A stretch of 64,000 bases of DNA, taken from Dastarcus helophoroides (Eukaryota; Arthropoda; Insecta; Coleoptera; Bothrideridae). The translations under genes were made by a program, and so were the position numbers. The stretch spans positions 23,423,629 to 23,487,628 of the forward strand of contig CM053327.1 of the NCBI GenBank assembly GCA_028583605.1, in the 5' to 3' direction. The notes beneath the pieces are model-generated. The model saw nothing but the letters and a program-made list of their open reading frames with translations, was not told the DNA's origin and did no database searches. Positions 24,930-38,100 of this stretch are shown here, one piece after another. Each line of letters starts with the position of its first letter. Position 1 is the first letter of the stretch.

Positions 24930-27900
24930 AAACTTTCCACTGTTTTAGTTGGCTTTTAAAAACAAAAAACTAACTCAAAAACACACATGCAATCGTACGT
25001 TGTTAAAATTCAATTATGGTTCCATAATTGGCACTATTCAAACCAGCAAAGAGAGAAAGCTAAGTGTATTCTGACATCAGTTTTGGTTTGTGCTTATGGT
25101 ATAATAGCCTGATACAAACTGTTAGGAAAATATCATCAACGAATAAGTTGTGAGGGAATTAAAAAAATTGCAATTGCGGCTTATAAATTATGTTAAGAAA
25201 ATCGCTTCTCAAAGGAACTTATAACAACACAACTTTTTTCTAATTTAAAGCAGGTATGTTGCTCTAATTGTTTCCAATATCCCAATTGTTAGTGAGCTTA
25301 AATGAGGCATGCATGTATAATATATGAAGAGAGATGAGATAAATGTGTTTAGTTATTTATATGACTCTAATTAACATTAATTTGTGATGCTAGAAACATT
25401 TTGTTTTAGCAAAAAGGAAATTTAAAATTGTTTAAATTTCTTCTTATTCATTAAAATTGATTTCAGATAAAAGCTATTCAAATTAACTAACCAATACATA
25501 TACATATGAACGCAACGATTTATAAATATTCAGCTAATAACTTATTAAATTAATTATTGTGTTGGCAAAAAAATACGATCAAAAAATTGTCTGTGAATGT
25601 ATATTATTACCTGTGTTCTCGGTGATACCTATTTTGGAATTAATCTAAATATAAATTCGCCTTAATTTGCATATAAAATATGACATGAAAAAGGTGTCTA
25701 CTTTGCGGACTGTTTAAGTTGTGATGTGAAGCAATTTCTTGCCACACTGTATCGATCGGATTTAAACCTTATCTGAGACATACAATCATGGAATCAGAGA
25801 TAAATTGCTACATGGCTTCAGAGGTTCTTTAGGTATTGTTTGAATTACTTTAGGTAAATGGTTTATAAATAGAATGCAATTTTTTTTCTGAAATCGGTCG
25901 AACTTTAAATGACAAAAAAAACGATCGTTTCTAGTTTTTTTTTTTTAATTTTAGAATCAGCCTACAACTTATAAAATTGATGAACGACTTATCTGATATG
26001 AATAAATTATCAATTATTTAACGATTATTTAACATTTTGTTACTCTGCTAAATAAAAATTCAAATTTTTCGTAGTAAGTTGTATCTTTGATCACTCAAAA
26101 TATTTTTATAAGCAAAAAGACTGTTTCATATCAATTGAGGTAACTTTGAGGTACATATTTAAATTTGATTAGTATGTTACCACTTACTGTTTAAAAGATC
26201 ACTCCTCTCACTAATAAAACTATAAATTTGACGCACAAAGTTTAGGTAATTTTTCGAAATTTTGGCAAACTTTATTTTAAGTTTATTTGAAAGTACGAAG
26301 TTCATTTGCCAAATTTTATTCATTAACAGATTAGATCCAGTCCAAGCCAAATCTCGAGTTTTAAACTTCTCAATATTCGCACGTATGTGACAAAAATACG
26401 CACTTGCATATGCAAATGCAAACTTTCAGCAAACTCAGTTAATGATAGGGTTGCCATGTGGCAGGAATTGACCGGGAATTTTTTCGAATAAAAAAATTTT
26501 CTCGGGTCTCGAAATGTCTTACCTTGGTCCCGTATTTAACGCAGGGCTATGATGACTTTTTTTGTAGTTACAAGGTGTTGGTGGCTTTTTTTTTTGGTCG
26601 TTGAATAATATTTTATGATAACCACTGCTGATATTCAATGTGAGATACCTGAAAACTAGCTAGAAACTACACAAATAAATATAAGACACCGAAATGTACT
26701 GCAGTAGAATAATTCCCATTGAAATAGAAGCTGTACAAATTACGCACACTCGGTAAAATGACAAAACATTTTTATTTTCAACCGCTGTAACTGGTCATAT
26801 GGGAATATTTTTTGTGAAACGCTTGTGGCATGTTAGAAATAGTTGTGATGAGCTTGAAGACAAACCTGTCCCTTTTCTGCAAAAACTTAAATATAAACTA
26901 TAAAATAAATTCCCACTTTTCACCAACGAATTATCATATATTTTTTTAACTATACCTGAGAACGGTATCCCTACTACTCTTTGTTGTATTTATTGTTGAA
27001 TATAGTTGATGAGTTATAAATATAATACAATTCCACCAATTAAGGGTTAAGAATAACAATTTATAAATTTGTTAGGGTGGTCAAATATCCCCCTCCCCCC
27101 AAATAGTTCAACATTTTACTCAGATGCGAAGGAATAACTAACACAAAGTGTCTAAAATCTATAATGCAACAAAATATTTTAAAATAAATAGCTCTGTATA
27201 GAAAGCCATTATTTATAATTTTCTTTCACTAATCTACGTCTCAAATTAGTCTAATGATGGTATTTTAAGCTTAAAATTCTTGTATTATTGCTTCATCAAT
27301 AAATATGTGTAAATAATTAATAGTAAGACAAGGACTAGTTTCAAAGTCTAATACATATTTTATCACTATGATAATGGCAATCTGGAATTAAATGTTGTAT
27401 CTCATCTTTTACAAATTTTAGGATTTTTCTAGTTATTATTGCTTTTCTTTTAGAATGAAATTGACTTCAACAGATGATTTTAATATATTCTTTTCTCGCG
27501 ATTTTTCTAGTGAGGTATAAAAGTATCAATTAATTATTAATATTTTGCATACGAGTTTGAAGATAATTTGATTGAAAATTAAAGAAAAACAATCAAAGTT
27601 ATTTTAATTACAGAAGCAAACAACAAAACTAAATTTGATAGACATAAAACTAGGTATAGTAAAACATCAATATTTACAAACTGTTCAAATTAACTTATTA
27701 GGGAAGTTCGTAAAGTAATATGGGTAGAAAAGTGGAAGTCCAAGTCTTCGCTGGCTTATTGTTAATTATTTGAAACTTCATTAAACTTTAAAGAGAAATG
27801 CTTTAGCGCTTTACTAAAAGGTTTATTTTTAGGTAATCCCGGTAATCCCTCATAATGATTTTATCATCAAGTCACATATTAGTTAACTAATATTTTATAA

Positions 27901-28089
27901 TTTTTACCATTTTAAATTTTAAAATGTTGATGGCATTTAATAAATTGAAAAGGAATGTTTGTTAAATCTTATCGTTACTAATAACATTTTCTTTGCATTT
28001 TTTACCTCTTACTGTGTTGAATTCTTTAATATTTATAACTAATAAACTATATTAACCATAACTATTAAACATTTCGCGATGTTTGGACA

Positions 28090-28240
28090 AATATTTGATA
28101 TGATCAAATCGATTTCGCTTTTCATCGGCGATTAGGTATTCCAATAGTTTGTTTGGTCATTGTTATGCTGACAAGCTCCATGGCCCATAGATTACAGATT
28201 TCTACGAATATTCCATCTAATCTGAACTCTCATCTAAAGC
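28090..28240 (+). repeat. Dispersed repeat pair, copy 2 (partner at 20.8 kb)
   Basis: Matches the block at 20800-20950 in direct orientation, with the landmarks TTATGCTGACAAGCTCCATGG and TTTCTACGAATATT. Divergence is clearly more than 15 percent by eye, so the two copies are old. Class unknown. Confidence 0.5.
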
Positions 28241-29928
28241 TTCTGTTAATGTTTTGTTGAGAAGATTTAACTGCTCGTTCATGATTTTAAATTGTTGTGA
28301 TTGTAAATATTTGTGAATTTTGCAAAGCATTTATTAGAAACACAACATAAACTTACAAGCGTTAACACAGCAGCCAGAAGTATTACATATTTGCAGTAAT
28401 ACTAAAAAATGTAATTATTTGGAAGCTACTGTTTGCGAGAAACCTGTGGTTTGACAAATTTGAGTGCAGTTGCGTCCAGACCAAATACAAGCACATGTCT
28501 CAAAGTGGTGCAGGTATTATTTGAAATAAATCATATTTTATGTTTTCGTCGAATTGATTTTTTAATGTCCCAGTCTTCAATATCCACTGCATTAACATCA
28601 TACTTTTTTACAAGGATTTTGTACCTATCCATCAAGTTTTTTATTCCCATGTTTATGCTCCACTCACTTTAACATCCAGCAAGTAAGGTGTATGTATGTA
28701 CTATATTCAAGCTTGCCTAAGCGAAATGTCAAATACTTTTGAAATCTCGCAAATTTATAAAGAATAGTCATAAAAATATAGTCAGTTGAGAAGAATTCTC
28801 ATCTAAACATAAAAATTTAATTCTCCTAACCCCCGACACAGAAGGTGAGAACTTGGCTTCAAGAGATCAACATTTCTCCCTGATAATCCGCTTCCAACTT
28901 CACCCTCTCTTTCACTTGAGTAATTTAGTTAGGTTCATAAAATTTAGATAACTGAGCTTTGAGTTTTAAAATAAATTTGAATTCAAAACTTTTGTGTCTA
29001 AGCAATATTTTTTATTTTCGATTTTTTACTTCTGCAGAAACTGTGTTTCGTTTCAGTTTTTGTTTTAAGTTGCGGCAATATTACTATAACATTACATTTA
29101 TGAAGCTAACTTGATAAAGTTAAAGAAAAATTATCGAATATATATGGCAACTAACATTTTATAACGACTATCAGCAAGAGTTCCAAATGTAAACCATTAT
29201 TACTTTTTAAATAATTGTAGAATTGTTAAAGATTTACACATTATCTCCGCTTTCGTTGTTTGCAGGGTTACTGTTACATTAACTAATTGATGCTTAAAAG
29301 AAACCCTAAATTAACTCTTAAGACCATTACGAAGAGAAAACAAACTTTTGTAAACATCCGCTGTCTCAACTCATTGGTTTCAAACCATCCATTGTGTAAC
29401 GTGCAGCAATTATCGCAGCCCACAGACACAATTTAGACAGGGAACGCTCTTATATTAAAGTGACAATCTATTTGTGAATGTTTAACAAGTGACAAGCCAT
29501 TGGAACTTTGCCAGAAGACGAAGAAAAGCTCTCCCGTATCGTTCCTATCTATGGGACTCACTTAAACACAATCGGGTTTCCCGTTTTATTGTTATCAAAA
29601 CTTCAGAATACCGAAAATGATGTACAATCAACAGTTGCCACGTCAATTTATTTAGTATTAATGTTTGGATATTTTTCAAAGAAAACTATATGTGATTATG
29701 GTATGGAATTTTCTGTAATGTAATGTCGCCATGCAATATTTATTCAAGATTTAATCCGCCACTGCTGAAGTGGTATACACGGTTCCTAATTTATTGTAAT
29801 TAGAATTAGAGTCGATCTTAATGTTTTTGAAAAACAAAATTTCAAATGTCACTTGGCTCCTAAAGTATTTTGGAAAAAAAATAAAATTGGCAGTTTATTT
29901 TTTTGAAATACCTCATTTGTTTAAAAAC

Positions 29929-30443
29929 ATAATTTTGGTGGAACGGATTGGTCCTTAGTTATCTTCAAAAATTGAATTACAAATTTTATCCCCTAAAACT
30001 AAGAAAGATTAAAAAATACAACAAAGGTTGCTCTAATGCGTTTCGATACTAGAGTAGAACTCCGTTAAACCGACCATGAAGGGACTAAAGGGTAGGTCGG
30101 ACTAGCCGAAGTATAAAAAATTCAGACAAATTTGAAATAAAAATGCTCTCTCTCTCTCTGAATTGCCGATATAGATAGATAGATAGATATTCTTGAACTG
30201 ATGATAACTAAAAATAGTAGCAATGAATTTTTTTCCTGAAAATTTCAAATTTAAACTTACATCTAACTTTTTTCTCGAAAATTTTGTGTTTAAAATAAAT
30301 TCAAATTTTAGCCTTTTCTAGAGATTTTACCTCTCAATTCGTCGTTAAATATGGAAATTGACATTATTTTTTAAAATGTTGCAGTTAACAGAGAGTATCT
30401 CTCTGAAGATAACCAAGGGCCAGTCCGTTCCACCAAAATTATG
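29929..30443. mobile_element. ~515-bp inverted-repeat element (MITE-like)
   Basis: The left end ATAATTTTGGTGGAACGGATTGG... (29929-29968) is mirrored by ...CCAGTCCGTTCCACCAAAATTAT at 30405-30443. About 38-40 bases of inverted repeat include GGTCC.T.GTTATCTTC. There is no coding frame inside. A partial copy in the same orientation occurs at about 38297-38345 (GGTGGAACGGATTGGTCC). Inside lies a stretch beginning TAGAACTCCGTTAAACCGACC (30054) that resembles another element's end, so this may be composite. Target duplication not resolved. Confidence 0.6.
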
Positions 30444-30860
30444 TTGAATCCTACTTTCGATACGCCTAAAAAACAACTGCTAATGGACCTCTTTTATTCG
30501 TTATAGTACTGCAAAATTTTTATGTCAAACTCAATGACAATTTAGCGAGAACGAATTAGGCAAAGGATATAGGTGAACATACCAAAAAATGACAGTTACA
30601 CACTAGATGAGGAAACTTTGTACAAAAATCTCTATTGAATAATAATAATAATAATAATATTGCTATCCAAGAATACAGGATACAAGATACAGGATATTTT
30701 CTGGGGGAGGACACAAAGGTCAGACAGGAAATGAAAACCAAGAAAGATTAAAAAACACAACAAAGGTTGCTCTAATGCGTTTCGATAGCCAAGTTATCAC
30801 CTTCAAGAGATCTCTCTTTGTTGCTTTGGAAAACGTAAATAATTTTCTTTTTCTTTTTAG

Positions 30861-33800
30861 TGACACCAGAAAAGGCTGAAGAAAAAGAAGAGGAATCAAT
30901 TGAGAGTGAATCTGATACCTCTGAAAATCAAGAAGACTGTGATCAAAGGAAAACAATTAAAGTTAAGCCTTTCGGTGGACCACTCTTAGCACAGACGTAA
31001 TTATTTCAAAAACAGAAGTAAACAAACTTGCAATATTATTGTTTTTTAGTGAAATTTCTACTAGTCAACAAGACTTTTTTAGAATGTTAGATGAAAAAAT
31101 ACGAAGCGTAAGTAATCTTAATTGTTAAATGTATATTCTTCTGAACTGATTATACTATTATTTAATGTGTATGTAATGGTAACTAAGATTTAGATTAGTA
31201 ATAGTATTTATTCAAGTTCAAACCATCTGCAGTTTATTTTCTTTCGAACAAATGCAGTGCATAAAGGATTTCCATTTCATGTTGAAGCCTACATGCCTTT
31301 AGTATGGAGTTGACAAACTCAATTTATCTTAAATCCTCCCTGTTTAAATCTGACACAATGTTATATGGGCCAATTCGACATTGCTTTGCGAAATGAAAGA
31401 TATACCTAATACGAAATGACTCCTGTGTATCTGACATGAATTAGATAACAGGGCTTTTTTCCAAGTTTACTAGCATTTCCGTATTGGCTAAATTATTTGC
31501 CTTCAATAATTAAAGTGTTAATGTTGATCTTTTGTGCGTCCTTTTCCTCGGTCGTATTCTATTTTATTGGAAAATGACAACAATTTTCATTGTAGAATGT
31601 TACATACGAGATCTGTAAATTAAGTAATAAGACTAATATTTTTAAGAATATAATTACAATGGTTGTTGTCTCCCTCAAAATAATTCGCTTAGGAAGCCAG
31701 ACAGCGTTGGAGACGATTCTTCCACTCTTCATAGCAGTGCTGGAATTTGGTTACTAGAATAGCCTTCAGCTAGTAGGTTACAGCCGTCTGAATATTTTCA
31801 ATTGTCCCAAAATGATGTCCTTTGAGATGAATTCTCATTGGGAAGAGAAAATTCACAAGGATTCAAGTCAGTTGAGTAAGGAGACTGAGGAGCTATGGGA
31901 ATGATTTATTGGCTAAAAACTCGATTATGGAAATTATTGTGTGACAAGGCTCATTGTCATGATGCAGGATCCAATTATTCTTCATGTTTAGTCTTACGTG
32001 CATGACCCTTTTTCGGATTATTTTGAGAATCTCTCGGTAAAAATGTTGATTCACTGTCTGACCTTGTCACTCATTTTTAGAAGGCATTACGAAAACCCCT
32101 TTTACGGGAGAAACGATAACAGACAACAAATGACTCCATACTGATACTGAACGTATCACATATCCATCTGTCGTCTCTCCATGCCACGAGCTTCCAGTGT
32201 TGCTATATCAAACGCCACGTTGTCAGTATCATTACTTAATTTACATACCTTGTAGTGTACCCATTAGTATGCGGAGGTAGAATGCCCTCAGTTAAGGAAA
32301 CAGGTATCCTTCTCATTTTTTGCAATGTTGCCAAAGTGCTGCAGCTCTACAATTTAAAAATAATTTCCAATATAGAAGAAGTTCTGTATTCCCTGGTGAT
32401 GATGGTAACTTCGTTTGTTTTAAATTGCAACCTATATATCTTATGCTTTTTTTCTAATTCTACTTATCACTTACTAAGGGTTTGTTCAGCTTTAATTTTT
32501 TCAAAAAAATTAATTTTTTTGTCGTTCAGCTAAATTTTAATATTTTTCAGACTTGAAGGGATAAAGCTCAATTTTTACCGGGAGTATTTATTGCATCATA
32601 GGAAATACCAAGGAAAGGTGCATTGATGTTCTTAAGCTTTCCCTATAGTTAAAGTTAATAGTTTTTTGGCAAATTGGATTTTGTTGAAAATGACATTTTT
32701 GCGTGGGTAACAATGGTGACAATAATTGTTTGAATTCGATCAACCTATATTGCAAAAAGTCAATCTCTACTTAAATATCAAATGTTGATTTTATCTAAAA
32801 AATTCAGTGTATTTTTAAAAAAAAAAATCTTGAGATTTTTTTCAATTTCGACTCTAATCGTGAGCCTTCGATATATATATATTTTTTTTCATTTCAGGTT
32901 AAATTCAATTTTACTTTTGTAATTTCGAATTTTTCTGGAGTTGTTATTTCCACCGAGACTAGTTTATTTCACTTTACTTAATAAAAAAGCAATTTTGGTC
33001 CAGTCATAAAAATTCTTCTTTCACAGTCGATGCAGTTATTCCATATTTGTTTTGTGAGCTCGAATGGGAAATATATATTCGCATAGCTTCATGAGACATA
33101 ACTTCACTCAGACATAGTTTAAGAAATAAAACAAAAAGGGAAAAATAGTACGAAGTAGTAGTAGTAAATATGGTGGTGAGAGATTAATGTCGAAGGATTA
33201 AAGCAAGAAGAATTGATTTCACGTTTACATAAATATATTAAATTTGAACAGTAACAATTTAGATAAAAGTATGTAAAAAAATGTTTGATTTTATTCTTTT
33301 AGAATGTTATTAAAACCAATCTTCATCTACAGGTCATGCCCAAAATCAAGTTTCCATTGGTTACTAGAAACCCATTTATTATTATGCCTCCAAACTCTGA
33401 AATTCGTTTCCGAGTTGAATTTTTCCCGAAGATTACATCTTCTTCGCGTGTTCAGCACTTTATAGCCAACTATATTGCCGTTTCCTATTTGCAGAAGCCT
33501 AAGAACTCAGTAGATCATTTGCGAGTTTGAAAATGACAACAACAAAAATTTACATTCTGCTACTTTGCCAATTGTATTCAAATCAATCTTTGTAAATTCA
33601 GTAACATTGATTTATTTGTTATACACATATTTAGCTAAGAATTTAAATTCAACGACCCAATTAAATACAACTTTTTTTGAGAGAGAGTTGTAAAGCTCAA
33701 TCTGTGAACCTTTGCCTATATATGATTGCTATTAATATTTTTTCATCTACCTTTTTTCCATTAAATTTTCACAGCATTTTAGTTATATTTACATTAAATG

Positions 33801-35167
33801 GTTGCCTTAATTTTAAATTTGTTAACTCCATATTGACGATTTAATACCCAATGTAAATTGCCAAATTTTCAACTAGAAATACTATCTTATTGTTGTTTAT
33901 ATTGCAGGGCCCCGACTATGACGCCGAAAGCGAAACCGAAAAAGCGTTAGAAGCTGCTCGATTAAGTGCTTTGTTGAAAGATTGGGAAACAGCCAGCGTT
34001 GGTTCTAGATCTTTACCGGTTACACCAATACGTAGAGTGAAATTTCCAATATCAGAAAAAAGTAGACCAGACAGTGTCCGATCCATGGAAGCGGGAAGGG
34101 AAATATCAAGAATAACACATATTGAACGAGTGTATGGTTCACCGGTAGGTATTTTGTAAAAAGGATGTTTCAATAAAAAATCCACCTCTTAGTCTCAACA
34201 ATTTAATAACATTTAAAAATAGATATTAAATAAAAAGTGTGTTTCAATCATGTCACTAACTTTGATCACCAATTGGGAAGGTTTAGTAAAGAGAAAAAAT
34301 AATCAACTTTTTAAATAACGTTAAAATGAAGGCTTTAACTGTCCCGAAAACTTGCTGATGTTTAAACAATGATTTACTTATTCTTCTGAAGAGTTTTATC
34401 TCTATGGTTGACATAATAAGTAACTCTCCTCTTCTGTCTTCTCTGCCTTGTCTTTTGCGCCATTTTATTGTATATTTTCAGAAGACTTTCGCCTCTGTGC
34501 TCTGATGTCTTGAATTGGGTTTTTTTCATTGATTGCTTGTATTTTTTGTAATTTTTATCTATTTTCTTGTTTTTGTTCCTGATGGTGGGAGAAACATTGA
34601 ATATTCTTAGTAGTTCTTTGACACGATACAATGAAGAAGTATAATTTATTGATTCTGGCCGCGGAAGCCTTTGTAACCATTGAAATTAATTCTCTATTTA
34701 TTTCATTTCAGGTACCTCAAGCCATCATTCATCAAAATTATGGTGTAAACCATATCTTATATCGACCGCCAATGAATCAGCCGACTTACATATCTCAAAA
34801 TCAAAGTCAAACCATTCCACAACAATTACCCCAAGTATCATATCCACCAGCTCTTCAATACCAAGCTCTCAGTCCTATGTATAGTACACAATCTACTTTT
34901 CAACCAACCTCTCGGCAATATCCTAATTACAATCAACGTGGTAGTCCCATTAGAACTTATCCAAATAATTCCCCCAAGCACATTCCTTACGATCAACCTA
35001 TTGCTTATAGTCCTGGACATAAATTATATGGTCCTTCAATTCCAAACCCAAATGTTCAATCATTCGGAAAACCAGTATATAGTAATGGAGAACTGCAAAT
35101 GTACGGGCAGCAACAGTACAAAGATGCTAGAGAGCAAGTCATAGGACCGCAGCACCAAAAGTTATAG
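30861..35167 (+). CDS. 3' part of an unrecognised gene, last four coding exons
   Basis: The exons are 30861-30996, 31050-31107, 33908-34144 and 34712-35167. All junctions are GT-AG and the phases agree throughout, giving about 295 C-terminal residues. The order is an acidic Glu/Ser segment (PEKAEEKEEESIESESD), then KVKPFGGPLLAQT, then a likely helical part QQDFFRMLDEKIRSGPDYD and ETEKALEAARLSALLKDWE. A basic Ser-rich linker follows, and finally a ~150-residue Pro/Gln/Tyr/Asn-rich, probably disordered tail. The stop codon is at 35165, and an AATAAA at 35354 could be the poly(A) signal. The frame runs back to the intron at 30861, so the N-terminus is upstream. I cannot assign a family; scaffold or cytoskeletal-adaptor character is only suggested by composition. 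Intron 2 contains the mariner relic. Confidence 0.72.
31600..32255 (-). mobile_element. Internally deleted, decayed mariner element
   Basis: Inverted ends share TGTAAATTAAGTAATRA: plus strand at about 31614, minus strand from about 32244. On the minus strand a broken transposase is readable with the motif HHDNEPCHTIIS (around 31940-31965), which is the HHDN.P.H block of mariner transposases. The C-terminal EEWKNRLQRCLAS, a stop, then ANYFEGDNN follows (31660-31735), matching the family's ...RW..C....G.YFEGD ending. Many stops and shifts are present. At ~0.65 kb it is half a normal mariner (~1.3 kb), lacking the N-terminal half. It lies in intron 2 of the unrecognised plus-strand gene. Confidence 0.82.
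33333..33530 (+). other. Open frame with good acceptor in the intron of the unrecognised gene
   Basis: After the acceptor ATCTACAG at 33332, a 65-codon frame runs to a TGA at 33528-33530 (VMPKIKFPLVTRNPFIIMPP... VSYLQKPKNSVDHLRV). Phase 0 would fit directly after the exon ending at 31107, so it could be an alternative last exon. The composition is not convincing, another frame is also open for ~50 codons, and I recognise no domain. Confidence 0.2.
34430..34640. repeat. Interspersed repeat copy related to 16.15-16.34 kb
   Basis: Contains GATGGTGGGAGAAACATTGAA (34577) and a preceding TTGTCTTTTGCGCCATTTTA... stretch. These parallel TTGTCTTTTCTGCTATTTTC and GATGGTGGGCGAAACATCGAA at 16150-16290, in the same orientation. 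It lies in the last intron of the unrecognised plus-strand gene. Confidence 0.45.
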
Positions 35168-38100
35168 AATCGCTAGGAGTTACCAAAGTAGTGTCACTAT
35201 TCCTATTGTTGTACAAAGTCAGCAAAACGAAATGAATGCACTTGCGCGAAAGCAATATGAGCTTACATGATCATTTCTTTAATTTTAGGTTAATGCTCTA
35301 TATCTCGTAGATATAATTCCCTTACTGCAGATGTCCCTTCAGTTTTTTTTTAGAATAAAATACAATATAAATTTAACCTAAGAAAGTATAATTCAGTAAA
35401 ATATCTTCATAAATATTCCAGTGTTCAAACTTCCACAATTAAAAACAACGGTCAATATTTCTGATTTCAATTTTGCAAGTATGAGAACCGTCCTTGATAT
35501 AAGATTTTTAAAAAAGTGATATTTTCATTTCAAACTTTTACTGTTGACAAAACTGTCTTAAAATTTAAAACATGTCAGTGATGTTTGGAAGAAAATATCA
35601 ATATTATCAAGGCGTAAATTCGCATCCTTAGTACAAATATGTCATTTGGTTATATAAAGCACCGTATGCTTTGCGACATAATAAAATTAAGCAATCTTAA
35701 TAGTACTTTGAAAATTTCTCATATTAAGTACTAGTCAAGGCAGCCTATAAAATGACTATCAACGGAGTAGTAAATTAATATTTTGACACTAAAAATATTT
35801 AGTCTAATTATTATTTTCATATCGCATTAACTGATCTGATCTGATCATTTCAAAAAATATAATGTTTGACTTAACCCACACCGAAAGAGCAAAAGTTTTA
35901 ATCAAAGGAACTTTTGATTTAAAAGGAAACATTTCATTTGCATGAGGAGCTATAACCTTTTAAACACTTAATTATGGATTTAAAGTACACTAATTTTCTA
36001 CCATTTGTTTTTATCGCATCAGAATTAAGAAGAAATTTAATTGAAAATTATGAGTGTATATCACAGGGAAAAAAACTGAAAAACCATTCAATAATTTTTA
36101 CAACTCAGCTTATAAAGTTAACTGTTCTGAACCCACTTCTTTAATTAATAAACTGATACCGCAAGCCGTTGTATTATTACTGTTGATATGTAATAATAAA
36201 AGTGACATGTAGGTATACTCATAAATTTTGACTTTCTTCTCCAATTTTTTAATTTATAAGTGATAAATACCCGTAAATGGCGTGGTTTTGCAGTGTCAAA
36301 TTTAGTTAAAAGTCATATTATAAAATAATAACCACCTACAGAATTAAACGCCAATCGTGAAGGAAATTAATTGGGGCAAAATGAATTCATACCTGGATAA
36401 TCAAGATCACAGAAACGTTAATTGTAAATAACATAGGTATTCAATTCCTCTTTGACCTATTTTATTCTGTTGTCAGAATTCATTTTTAGGTTCTTCTATT
36501 ATCTGTGAAGTTTGCGTGCCCTGCTGCTTGCATTAATGTTTTTTAATGTAATCAATATAATTCAGAGGTAGCCTTTATGCTGATCAGTGTTATTAAATCC
36601 TACCAATTTTACTAAGCCTCGTTGAAAACGAATTTTCTCAAATAATGACAAAATAGAGCTGCTCTTGGATAAGTTTGTTTCGAAACGACTAATTTATGTA
36701 TCGCCTTAAAACTTAAGCAGAACAATAGCAAAACGCCAAAAACAGAAATAAAATCATTTTCATTTTAAATTTGTTTATATTGAAACGATTTTTTAATCGT
36801 GTTTCTTTAGAAACTTACATCAACAACTTTTTTGAATCTGTTCAAATGCCTCAAGGGTTTGAAACTGGAAACAAATACATCATAAGATTATTTAACAAAA
36901 TATGTCAACGGAATTTTCGCTCGCGCAGCTACATGTAGGCAAATTAAAAAGAGAAAAATATAAAAGAATAATATTCAAGTATGTGAAAACTCGTTACATA
37001 CCAAATCCACAAAGACACATGTAAACATATATCCAAAGACACAAACAATTTTGCATTTTAACTGATCTACATATTTCTTACGTTTATGTTTAAAGCACTG
37101 AAAATAATGTGTTCTACAAATGCCAAAGATGTATAGTTTTCTTTTTTTAATCATAGATTTAAACTTATTATCAACTGTTAAACTATTATAAAAACTTTTA
37201 AAAATTGCAATATAAATGTTTTAGATTAAAAAATTTTATCCATTGTATATTTAGATAAACATAAAGTTTATATAATAATATACAAATAATAGTAGAAAGC
37301 AGCATCTTTTCATTGAAGCCCATTTTAGAACAACCCATTTTAATAAATGAAAAAAATAAGAATTTCACAAAAAACTTCACACAACAAATACGATACAAAT
37401 TGTCACGTCTACTGATGCCAATGAATATTTTCAATTTAGTGATCTATTCAATATAAAGAAGTATTATGTAATTTAACAATTAGGACGTTAGCAGTACTAA
37501 ACCTAGACTTGGAAAATTTTAATTTTAAAATATAGTGCCTTTTTAGAAAAATCGAAAAATAACATAGCTCTCTCATAATTAATTGATTAGGATCCTTAAT
37601 ATCATTATAGATAACCATATAAATAAATATCTAAATTACTTACAGTCGTTTTTTTAAATAAATATGTGTATATTGACAATTAAAATAAAATGCAAATCTT
37701 CATAAATATTTATCAACAAATAAAGTGAGCTAGAATGAAAATTTGCTGGATTAGAATCATAATAACATAGAATAGTTATTAATTGTTAGTACTCTTTTAA
37801 AATGTGATACCTCTTACTAAATATATACATATAACTGATAATAAATTGTATAAATGTTAAATGTACTAAACGCCAAACATGTGGCTTTTTTCCTATTATT
37901 TTATATCTTTTTGGTTAATCGCATTTAAAAACTTTCATAATAGCGTTCCATTTTTTTAAACTTCTCTTGATTTTTTTTCCATACACATAGATATAAACTT
38001 ATGTCAGTTTTTATTAAAGAAATACCAGTTTTTAATACATGTCTCAGTTTTTGAATATATATCTTTGCCAAACAGCCAAAAAATTATTAAAGATGTAATT

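Larger units (their letters stand above)
13721..30860. other. Long gene-poor stretch (possible giant intron) with repeats
   Basis: About 17 kb in which I see no supportable exon; all open frames are short and AT-biased. It holds the modular repeat at 14485-14880, the inverted/direct repeats near 15.9-16.3 kb, one copy each of a dispersed repeat at 20.8 and 28.1 kb, a 74-bp TA run, hAT-like end debris near 29.75 kb, and the inverted-repeat element at 29929-30443. If the exon at 13380 and those from 30861 belong to one gene, this is intronic. Otherwise it is intergenic. Confidence 0.45.

Noticed and set aside
29508..29723. 71-codon plus-strand frame near hAT-like debris, considered as a transposase piece.
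   Set aside because: The orientation is opposite to that implied by the CCGCCACTG end at 29756, and no hAT motif is seen.
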